From contig CBFDBQ010000051.1 in the NCBI GenBank assembly GCA_965603095.1, positions 1 to 13,394 on the forward strand: DNA of 13,394 nucleotides. Direction: 5' to 3'. The notes under the pieces are model-generated. The model saw only the letters and a list, made by a program, of their open reading frames with translations, searched no databases and was not told the origin of the DNA. The number at the start of each line of letters is the position of its first letter. Within the stretch, counting starts at the first letter, position 1. This DNA comes from DAOVVL01 sp965603095. GTDB taxonomy: Bacteria > Pseudomonadota > Alphaproteobacteria > Rhodospirillales > Magnetovibrionaceae. This document shows positions 7,403-13,170 of the stretch, in pieces. Made by a program: the position numbers and the translations under genes.

Positions 7403-7723
7403 TCAGCCCCTGTCAGGACGCCAGTTCCCGCTAGGGCGCAAGTCTTGCAAGCGGGTAACTCTAAGACCTGAAAGGCCGTGACGGTCCAATGTGGTCTGCC
7501 ATGAAAGAAATTCTTCAACCGATAGAGAGTATCTGCGGCAAGCATCCTCAAGAGAAATAAGCCCCGACCTGACGCCGGCGACCACTTCGGCCTTGCGTCT
7601 AGTTATCCAACGATGGGTTCCTGGTGCTGGCAGGTCTTCCATGGTTATGGTTTTGGTCTCATTGTGGGATTTGGTGGCCAACTCGGAATTCTTCCGCGCG
7701 TTCCGGCCTTCATCATGGGTCAT
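7403..7723 (-). CDS. sciP: SciP-like CtrA inhibitor (DUF1153 family)
   Basis: In Caulobacter the small protein SciP binds the CtrA activator and blocks its recruitment of RNA polymerase, limiting CtrA-driven flagellar and cell-cycle genes to a time window; DNA binding has also been reported. The 106 residues contain the DUF1153 core at about 30-95: LPAPGTHRWITRRKAEVV, then a helix-turn-helix-like stretch (GVRSGLISLEDACRRYSLS, EEFLSWQ), then DRHGLSGLRVTRLQ. Residues 1-27 are polar and charged. Two starts are possible: ATG at 7723, with only a poor ribosome site (GGAA about 13 nt upstream), and Met28 at 7642, with no evident ribosome site; I keep the longer one because no better signal favours the shorter. 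The gene stands alone between the small ORF upstream and its terminator downstream. A CtrA-box-like sequence lies about 170 nt upstream, which would form a feedback loop. The location between flgE and fliF matches Caulobacter as I recall it. Confidence 0.86.
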   Translation of the reverse strand: MTHDEGRNARKNSELATKSHNETKTITMEDLPAPGTHRWITRRKAEVVAGVRSGLISLEDACRRYSLSVEEFLSWQTTLDRHGLSGLRVTRLQDLRPSGNWRPDRG

Positions 7724-7885
7724 TATTTTTTTAATTCCGTTTTTACGGGGTTCGCTTGGTTCTTGATAATCATTATTGGCCCAGGGGTGTTAAAGAAACA
7801 CTAAAAAAGTGAAAGATTTCAGTGTGATGGTAAAAAATATACTAGATTCAATTCATCAAGACATACATTTCGCTTGGGCGCACAA

Positions 7886-7942
7886 GACCATGTTAAGACC
7901 TTGTAAAACCATGCATTAAAGACCATGCAAAGCCATGCATGG
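7886..7942. repeat. Five imperfect CCATG-type direct repeats
   Basis: The plus strand has CC[A/T]TG at 7888, 7899, 7909, 7923 and 7933, usually preceded by AAGA, AAA or AAG and, in the last three copies, extended to CCATGCA. Start-to-start spacings are 11, 10, 14 and 10 bp, close to one helical turn. On the minus strand the unit reads roughly CATGGTCTT. The array is about 165-220 nt upstream of the sciP start. Confidence 0.6.
7892..7919 (-). promoter_or_regulatory. Candidate overlapping CtrA boxes upstream of sciP
   Basis: The minus strand has TTTACAAGGTCTTAAC (7907-7892), one mismatch from TTAA-N7-TTAAC, and overlapping it TTAA-TGCATGG-TTTT (7919-7905), two mismatches in the second half. 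CtrA activates sciP in Caulobacter. The boxes overlap the CCATG repeat array, so the two readings of this DNA compete. Confidence 0.4.
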
Positions 7943-8032
7943 CGCACGCGCAAAAACAGGCGACCCAAACGGATCGTCTATATGGTGCAATGGTTATTTA
8001 AAAGTACCCCAGCCGAAAAAAAACGAAAAAAA

Positions 8033-8269
8033 CTATACTTCTATATCGACTAGCACCCCACTGCTTGGTGCGCTTTCTTTGCTGTCTTCTGCATGACTAT
8101 TGTCATCGGAGGATTCTCTGCTTTCTTTTTTCGCTTCAGCAGCTGCCAGCCGTTCTCTTTTGGCTTCGGCGATATCTTCCTTTATGTCAACAGCACGCTC
8201 TTCGACTGCCTTGACAAGCATCGATACAACATTTGGGACTGGAGTGGAGTTTCCTATTCCGCTCAACAT
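8033..8269 (-). CDS. Small hypothetical protein, 78 residues, charged helical
   Basis: I do not recognise a family. Residues 1-27 are mixed polar and hydrophobic (GIGNSTPVPNVVSMLVKAVE). Residues 20-50 should form a charged amphipathic helix (EERAVDIKEDIAEAKRERLA, then AAEAKKES). Residues 51-70 are Ser/Asp/Glu-rich and likely disordered, and the protein ends in a short hydrophobic tail (SGVLVDIEV). There is no signal peptide or membrane segment. The ATG at 8269 has AGGA about 10 nt upstream, a fair ribosome site. Overlapping plus-strand reading frames look like shadows. The gene stands alone between the flgE terminator and sciP, on the same strand as the whole cluster, so a flagellar or CtrA-circuit role is possible but only by position. 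A weak CtrA-box-like sequence lies about 135 nt upstream. Confidence 0.55.
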   Translation of the reverse strand: MLSGIGNSTPVPNVVSMLVKAVEERAVDIKEDIAEAKRERLAAAEAKKESRESSDDNSHAEDSKESAPSSGVLVDIEV

Positions 8270-8401
8270 CGTTCTGATGTCCTACTTCCTAAACTGTTTC
8301 TACAAGTTTGCCCCTAATTCTAGGCGCTGTGTGATTTCTACACACCATGGTATTTTGCCACCATTGGTATAATTTGTCACTAGTTTTATTTTTACTTATA
8401 C

Positions 8402-8416
8402 TTAACCACTTATAAA
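8402..8416 (-). promoter_or_regulatory. Weak CtrA-box-like sequence upstream of the 78-residue ORF
   Basis: The minus strand reads TTTA-TAAGTGG-TTAA, one mismatch from TTAA-N7-TTAA. The surroundings are very A/T-rich, so chance is a real alternative. Confidence 0.25.
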
Positions 8417-8456
8417 TAGAACAAAAACAGAACATTATCAAGGATATATACTTGTC

Positions 8457-8481
8457 TATCCATGGATTGGGGCCATGGATA
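8457..8481. repeat. Perfect 9-bp inverted repeat in the gap after flgE
   Basis: TATCCATGG (8457-8465), spacer ATTGGGG, CCATGGATA (8473-8481). It has no T-run on either side, so it is not a terminator. It lies about 190 nt upstream of the small ORF and 32 nt after the flgE terminator in the direction of transcription. A related imperfect dyad with ACCATGGT and ACCATTGGT arms lies at 8344-8368. Confidence 0.7.
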
Positions 8482-8512
8482 TGGAAATGAGCTGTGAAAT
8501 GAATAAGGCAAT

Positions 8513-8540
8513 AAAAAAGGGAGGTTTCCCTCCCTTTTTT
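8513..8540 (-). terminator. Strong hairpin terminator after flgE
   Basis: A perfect 12-bp inverted repeat: AAAAAAGGGAGG and CCTCCCTTTTTT around a four-base loop (GAAA on the minus strand, a stable tetraloop type). It begins 22 nt after the flgE stop and has T-runs on both strands, so it could act in both directions. Confidence 0.94.
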
Positions 8541-8562
8541 ACCATTTTCCCTAAATTAGGGG

Positions 8563-10473
8563 TTAACGCTTGGTTCGCATCAATTCTTCAAGCATCTGAT
8601 CTGCGGTGGAGATAATCTTGGTGCTGGCCGAATATGCCCTTTGCACCACAATCATGGAGGTAAATTCAGCACCAATATCCACGGTAGATGCTTCCAGCGA
8701 TGCCTGGGTAACTAGGCCTGCTGGGCCATTGCCGGCATCGCGAAGGGTGTAATCACCCGAACCTTCGGTTGCATTCCAGACGTTGCCGGATCTTCCTTCG
8801 AGGCCATTGGGGTTAACAAACGTTGCCACCGGAATTTTGAAAATGGTTCGGGTGTCACCATTATCAAACAGGGCGGTAACCAACCCTGAGTCACTGATGG
8901 TAACGCCAGAAAATGTGCCAAATCTTGAACCGTTCTGGGTAATGAACGATGGCGTGTAATCACCGGCATATTGGGTGAAGCCATTGTTTTCACCAACGGT
9001 ACCTAAATCAAGGGCGATCCTAGGGCTGTCGTTGGTTGAGCCGTTCATATCGGAAGCACCGTTGGAGAAATTTAGTATTTCCATTTCGGTCAAACCGAAG
9101 GCTGATGGTTCGCCGGTACTGGCAAATGTTATGCCCGGGTCGGTGGATGCTTTTAGTTTTACGGAAAATGTATCCGTATCCTGACCCTGATTGGTTGCAA
9201 TATTTCCATCGCTATCGAGAAGGGTAGTAAGGCCAGCTACAGCAATTGCACCAGAGCCGTTTTCATCAAGCAACATGGTGCCGGATGAGCCGGCGCGAAT
9301 GCTTGCCCGCATATCGCTAACAGCGACCCAGTCACTTGTGTTGGCTGCGCGATAGGTGGAAAACGCAACGCCGACGGAGCTACTGTTTGCCACTGCGGCC
9401 TCATAAATGGTGCCTGTGGTTTTATCATAAACCTGATCACCAACCAGATAACTGAAAATGGCGGCATCGTCATATTGACCTTCAAACAATCCGGCAACAC
9501 CAGCTGTACCATCGCCTGCGCCTATCTCTAGCTCCTGCAGGGCGTAATTGACCTTGGTGGTTAGCTCGGAAACCACGTCTGATACTGTTTGTCCGGCTAA
9601 AACAGAAATGTTTGTGGCATCGGCTGTGAGAAAACTTTGTGCGGCATTAGCAAAGGTGAACGTGGTGCCGCCAATATCTACCGTGGTTCCTGCGGCCGGA
9701 ATGGCTGTGAATTCCAATTGGCCGACACTGTCATAGACTGCACCGGTTGAATCATAAAGCGTGGTTACTGCGGTTCCGGTTGGCGGTTCGGCGCTCACTT
9801 CCCATTCGTTACTGGTTGCACTACGGGTATAGGTAAAACGCACCGTGTTGGGATTGCCCAAAGTATCAAAGAACTGAACATCGGTGGTGTGGGTGTCACC
9901 TTCTACCGAGTTTGAGGGCAGGTTGGCACCGATGCCTATTTCGCTGGTCGCCGCCGCCGAACCACCGACCCGTGACAGGTTGACGGTTTCTAGATAATCG
10001 TTGGAAAGAACATTCTGGTTGGCAATGGCTAGACTTTTATTGGCGGGGACAACCGTACCCGAAGCGTCTGTTGGCCAACCCTGCAGGTAATAGCCAGCGG
10101 TGTTCTTTAAATAACCATCGGAATCCTGAATAAACGACCCGGCCCGGGTGTAAAGGTATTCATCCGACCCGGTTGGTGTTTGCGCCGCATTGACCACGAA
10201 GAAACCGCCGCCGGAAATGGCGATATCGGTCTGTGAGGTCGATGCCTGCAATAGCCCTTGAATATCATTTGCTTGGCGCGGTTTTGATTGTACGCCGCCA
10301 GCTGAATAAAAGGTTGATGAAGTCTGTTTGGTTACCAGCGACGAAAAGTTTACATTGGTGTTTTTATAACCAATGGTACTGACGTTGGTAATGTTATCAG
10401 AGATTGCACCCATTGCGCTTGATTGTGCCGTAAGGCCGGAAACGCCGGAAAATAGTGCACCATACAAACTCAT
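8563..10473 (-). CDS. flgE: Flagellar hook protein FlgE, long form with insertions
   Basis: FlgE is the subunit of the hook, exported by the flagellar type III system. The ends are diagnostic: N-terminal MSLYGALFSGVSGLTAQS and NITNVSTIGYKNTN (27-40), C-terminal VDIGAEFTSMIVVQRAYSAS (598-617) and TADQMLEELM, which form the coiled D0 core. At 636 residues it is much longer than the enteric form (about 400) and nearer to the long alphaproteobacterial hooks. The extra length lies in the surface-exposed middle. Residues 265-309 (VDIGGTTFTF, then TVSDVVSELTTKVN) resemble the repeats seen in flagellin and hook insertions, and residues 339-386 resemble a small carbohydrate-binding module (see finding). 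Ribosome site AAGGAG lies seven nt before the ATG. It is the last gene of the fliK-flgD-flgE unit; the 91-nt leader after flgD is A-rich and carries a small inverted repeat. Confidence 0.96.
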   Translation of the reverse strand: MSLYGALFSGVSGLTAQSSAMGAISDNITNVSTIGYKNTNVNFSSLVTKQTSSTFYSAGGVQSKPRQANDIQGLLQASTSQTDIAISGGGFFVVNAAQTPTGSDEYLYTRAGSFIQDSDGYLKNTAGYYLQGWPTDASGTVVPANKSLAIANQNVLSNDYLETVNLSRVGGSAAATSEIGIGANLPSNSVEGDTHTTDVQFFDTLGNPNTVRFTYTRSATSNEWEVSAEPPTGTAVTTLYDSTGAVYDSVGQLEFTAIPAAGTTVDIGGTTFTFANAAQSFLTADATNISVLAGQTVSDVVSELTTKVNYALQELEIGAGDGTAGVAGLFEGQYDDAAIFSYLVGDQVYDKTTGTIYEAAVANSSSVGVAFSTYRAANTSDWVAVSDMRASIRAGSSGTMLLDENGSGAIAVAGLTTLLDSDGNIATNQGQDTDTFSVKLKASTDPGITFASTGEPSAFGLTEMEILNFSNGASDMNGSTNDSPRIALDLGTVGENNGFTQYAGDYTPSFITQNGSRFGTFSGVTISDSGLVTALFDNGDTRTIFKIPVATFVNPNGLEGRSGNVWNATEGSGDYTLRDAGNGPAGLVTQASLEASTVDIGAEFTSMIVVQRAYSASTKIISTADQMLEELMRTKR

Positions 10474-10497
10474 TTTATTTCTCCTTTATGGTTTTGC

Positions 10498-10510
10498 CCG
10501 CAATTTGCGG
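10498..10510. repeat. Inverted repeat in the flgE leader
   Basis: CCGCAA-T-TTGCGG on the plus strand, a perfect 6-bp inverted repeat with one central base. It sits 11 nt upstream of the flgE ribosome site. It could be a protein-binding dyad or contribute to mRNA structure; a hairpin with a one-base loop would have to open its inner pairs. Confidence 0.5.
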
Positions 10511-10564
10511 AATAAATTTTTTATCTGTTCTTTGTTTTTTTGTTCTGTTGTTGAAACTATAAAA

Positions 10565-11242
10565 TTAAATGACTGGAGGCGTTTCTTTGATGTTGATAAC
10601 TCGATCAAGAGAGATTGGTATTTTGCCCAAATAAATTTCCACCTGGCCTTCGGCTGCGCCTGCACCAATAACGCGACCAAACGATGTTTGCGAAACCGCC
10701 AACACGTCGCCTTTTGGATCTGTGGCGCTGATAACAACGCTATAGGGACCATCTGGTAGCTGAGCGCCGCTTTTATCTTTTCCATCCCAGGTAAATTCGT
10801 ATCTGTCGGGGTCCATCTGGCCGTCCATGGTGTAAACCACCTGGTCGTCATCGTTCATTATGGAAATTGTATTTTTTGCTGCGGATTCATCTAGTGTGTA
10901 GCTGAACTTGCCTTGGCCGCCTTCTAAAGATAGGTCTTGGCCTGAAACTTCGACTGTGGTGCCGATATAATTGACCAATGTGCCGACCTGATTGATGTTT
11001 TGCAGAGCAACAAGTTTTTCTAGATTTGCGTTTTGGTATATTTGTTGCTCAACGCTGGCAAATTGAACCAATTGTGAAGTGAATTGGTTGGCATCCATAG
11101 GTTCAAGCGGATCTTGATTTTGTAGCTGGGTCACAAGCAGGGTGAGGAACCGGTTAAGGTCCTGGTCCAGCTTTTCTTTGTTTACCAGAGACTTTGAATC
11201 TCCACTAACGCCTGAAATATCTGTTGTTGAATCAAGTATCAT
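10565..11242 (-). CDS. flgD: Flagellar hook cap / hook assembly protein FlgD
   Basis: FlgD sits at the tip of the growing hook and directs insertion of FlgE subunits. The 225-residue protein has the typical N-terminal segment at about 26-85 (LDQDLNRFLTLLVTQLQNQD, PLEPMDANQFTSQLVQFASV, EQQIYQNANLEKL). A beta-rich FlgD Ig-like and Tudor-like region follows, with YEFTWDGKDKSGAQLPDGPY (147-166) as the family hallmark. The stretch ends in a short hydrophobic tail. The start at 11242 has GGGAG about 9 nt upstream. The gene begins 18 nt after fliK and is followed by flgE, so all three are probably cotranscribed from the sigma54 promoter at 13156-13170. Confidence 0.96.
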   Translation of the reverse strand: MILDSTTDISGVSGDSKSLVNKEKLDQDLNRFLTLLVTQLQNQDPLEPMDANQFTSQLVQFASVEQQIYQNANLEKLVALQNINQVGTLVNYIGTTVEVSGQDLSLEGGQGKFSYTLDESAAKNTISIMNDDDQVVYTMDGQMDPDRYEFTWDGKDKSGAQLPDGPYSVVISATDPKGDVLAVSQTSFGRVIGAGAAEGQVEIYLGKIPISLDRVINIKETPPVI

Positions 11243-11260
11243 TTATTTAGCTCCCGTGTG

Positions 11261-13111
11261 TCAGGCGTGTATATCGATACGTCCATCGTCTGTAGCCTTG
11301 TTATTTTGGTTAAATTCAGACGAAAGAAGCGCGTCAAGCGGCTCTTCTTCGTCTTCGATGTTTCCTTTTGCGTTGGCATTATTTTCTGCCAGCGCGTCGC
11401 CAGCGCCGTGGTCATTTTGGCCCCTTAGGTTAAATGAAAGAGAGCCAGAGTCGGTCTGCATCCCAGAATCTTGCAGGGCGCGTTCAAGCGAGCGTTGGTC
11501 ACGCTGCAACAAATCAAGTGTTTCTTTGTTATCTGCTGTTATTACTGCGCTTACGCGTCCGTCTGCCCCCATTTCCATCTGCACATCAATCCGCCCCATG
11601 GATGCTGGGCGCAGTTGAATGCTTATTCTGTCTGCACCAACCTTGATGGCTTTGGTTATTTGTACAGATACCTGCTCTGCGGCTGGTTGTTTGCTGGCAG
11701 TTGGGCTGTTCGCCGGGCTGTTGGTTTTAGCTGTGGCATTTGCTTGGCGCGCATTAAGGCCTTCACCAACCTGCGATGAGGTATTAAGTGACCCGGAATC
11801 GCCGCTGATGGCTGAGGTTGATTGCGCAGATGCCACAGCGCTTGGTGCATTGTTAACAGTATTGGCAGCAACCTGTCTTCCCGCGACCTGCGCCTGCTGT
11901 CCGACCAATGCCATATTTTGTGCATTCTGGTTTTGCGCACCATTTTGTTGAGACATTTGATTATTTGTTGATGGGTTTTGTTGGGCTTGCGTATTGTTTA
12001 GCCCGCCATTTGCCTTGTTGGCATCTGCGGCTAGTGAAATAGCTGTTCTTGGCCTTGAGATAAGGGTTTCTTTTTCAGATTGTACCGAAACGTTTACCGA
12101 TACTTCTTTGTTGCCGCCTATTGCGCGCGATATTTCTGCCGCTTGCCTAGCTACATTTGAGACTTCACGAGGCTGGGTTTCGACTTTAGCTTGCGTTGCT
12201 TGTTGGGACTGATCTTGTAACGGTTTGGCTGTGGTGTTGATTACCGTATTCGATGCGACCTTCGCCTTTTCTTGCTTGCCGTCTGATTGCAGTGCTTGGT
12301 TTAGGTTCTCACCTGTTTTTCCCTGATTGTTGGTTTTTTCGCCACCATTTTGCTGTACCGCTTGTGGTTTAGTGCTTTTCTCTGCGTTAATTGCTGCGGT
12401 TGCGGTATTTAAGCCGTCAGTTGCGTTTGTTCTGCCTTGGGCGTCTTTGGTCTGGGTGCCGGCTACTGCGGCGACTTGCTCGGGCAGGGCTTGATTTTGC
12501 GATAGTTCATTTAATGTTTCAACGGTTGCACCGCCATTGGCGTTTGCATCGCTTTTGCTTGCGGATTCTGTGCCAGTTTCGCTAGCGGTTTCTTCTGTTT
12601 GAGCTTCTTTAGGTTCATCGGTATTGGCTGAGCTGCCTTCTTGCGCCACGTTTTCATCTGATGTGTGCGGGGCCTCAGAGTATACCGGTTCGTCATTTGC
12701 GTTATTATAATCATCTGAATGGTCGTCTGTTGCAGCCTGCGTATGGACACTTTCACGCGGCGCATCATCTAAGTTGTCGTTTAGATTGTCGTGGCTATTG
12801 TCAGTTTTATTGTAATACCCATCATCCGGCGATTGTTCGGGGGTGTCGTCATTGTAATCATGCTTGGCGGCCTGTTCTGGGGCTTTTTCCGGTGCTTCAT
12901 CGGGATTCCTGTCCAATGCTCCGCTAAGGCTATCCTCAAGACCGGACTGCATCCCACCGCCTGACTTCATACCGGCAAGCCCGCCGCCACCAAGAAGGCT
13001 GGCAAAAGAAACACCATCATCTCCACCGCTTCCTGAGCTGGATTTACGCGTTCCACCCGTAGGTATTGCTGCGCTTGAGTTGATTTTGGACTTGGTATCT
13101 ATGGAATCCAT
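11261..13111 (-). CDS. fliK: Flagellar hook-length control protein FliK
   Basis: FliK is a secreted molecular ruler that stops hook growth and switches export to filament proteins. With the start chosen here it has 616 residues. The first 475 or so are low-complexity: Gly-rich near residue 40, then Asp/Glu/Asn-rich (about 70-190), then Gln/Asn/Ala/Thr-rich, as usual for the unfolded ruler part. The conserved C-terminal domain is at about 479-560, with VSVQITKAI, then DRISIQLRPASMGRIDVQME, a beta strand AVITADNKETLDLLQ and a helix of basic and acidic residues; LRPxxMGxIxVxM is the Flg_hook signature. The ATG at 13111 is preferred over the in-frame ATG at 13141 because AGAGG lies 8 nt before it, and because the sigma54 promoter predicts transcription starting about 13144, leaving no ribosome site for 13141. 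Confidence 0.93.
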   Translation of the reverse strand: MDSIDTKSKINSSAAIPTGGTRKSSSGSGGDDGVSFASLLGGGGLAGMKSGGGMQSGLEDSLSGALDRNPDEAPEKAPEQAAKHDYNDDTPEQSPDDGYYNKTDNSHDNLNDNLDDAPRESVHTQAATDDHSDDYNNANDEPVYSEAPHTSDENVAQEGSSANTDEPKEAQTEETASETGTESASKSDANANGGATVETLNELSQNQALPEQVAAVAGTQTKDAQGRTNATDGLNTATAAINAEKSTKPQAVQQNGGEKTNNQGKTGENLNQALQSDGKQEKAKVASNTVINTTAKPLQDQSQQATQAKVETQPREVSNVARQAAEISRAIGGNKEVSVNVSVQSEKETLISRPRTAISLAADANKANGGLNNTQAQQNPSTNNQMSQQNGAQNQNAQNMALVGQQAQVAGRQVAANTVNNAPSAVASAQSTSAISGDSGSLNTSSQVGEGLNARQANATAKTNSPANSPTASKQPAAEQVSVQITKAIKVGADRISIQLRPASMGRIDVQMEMGADGRVSAVITADNKETLDLLQRDQRSLERALQDSGMQTDSGSLSFNLRGQNDHGAGDALAENNANAKGNIEDEEEPLDALLSSEFNQNNKATDDGRIDIHA

Positions 13112-13124
13112 GTGTTTTGCCTCT
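13112..13124 (-). promoter_or_regulatory. fliK ribosome binding site that decides the start
   Basis: AGAGG (13124-13120) stands 8 nt before the ATG at 13111. No comparable site precedes the ATG at 13141. Confidence 0.75.
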
Positions 13125-13155
13125 TCAAATAGCGGTTTCATCCACTAATGCATGA

Positions 13156-13170
13156 GCAAATTACATGCCA
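13156..13170 (-). promoter_or_regulatory. Sigma54 (RpoN) promoter of fliK-flgD-flgE
   Basis: The minus strand reads TGGCATGTAATTTGC, followed by T. Against the RpoN consensus TGGCACG-N4-TTGC[A/T] only one fixed base differs (T for C). The GG (13169-13168) and GC (13157-13156) pairs have the required 10-nt spacing. The predicted start of transcription, about 12 nt after the GC, is near 13144, giving a 5' leader of about 33 nt. FlbD, encoded at 890-2245, is the likely activator. Confidence 0.85.

Larger units (their letters stand above)
7724..8032 (-). promoter_or_regulatory. Non-coding region upstream of sciP
   Basis: No convincing ORF is present. The upstream half holds a cluster of five CCATG-like repeats (7886-7942) overlapping two CtrA-box-like sequences. 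The leader part holds small inverted repeats: GTGTT-AAAGA-AACAC (7787-7801), CACT-AAAAA-AGTG (7799-7811) and CCGT-TTTT-ACGG near 7738-7749. The T-rich stretch just after the small ORF stop (8011-8032) has no hairpin and is not a convincing terminator, so some read-through from the small ORF into sciP is possible. Confidence 0.5.

Noticed and set aside
7318..7551. A 77-residue minus-strand ORF overlapping sciP in another frame
   Set aside because: It is a shadow of the conserved sciP frame with no domain signal.
7787..7811. Two mutually exclusive small hairpins (GTGTT/AACAC and CACT/AGTG) in the sciP leader as an attenuator
   Set aside because: Stems of four to five A/T-rich pairs are too weak, and there is no leader peptide or T-run to complete an attenuator.
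8093..8372. Two plus-strand ORFs overlapping the small 78-residue gene
   Set aside because: Their composition (Phe/Ser/Cys-rich) looks like antisense of Glu/Ala/Lys codons, and they oppose every gene in the cluster.
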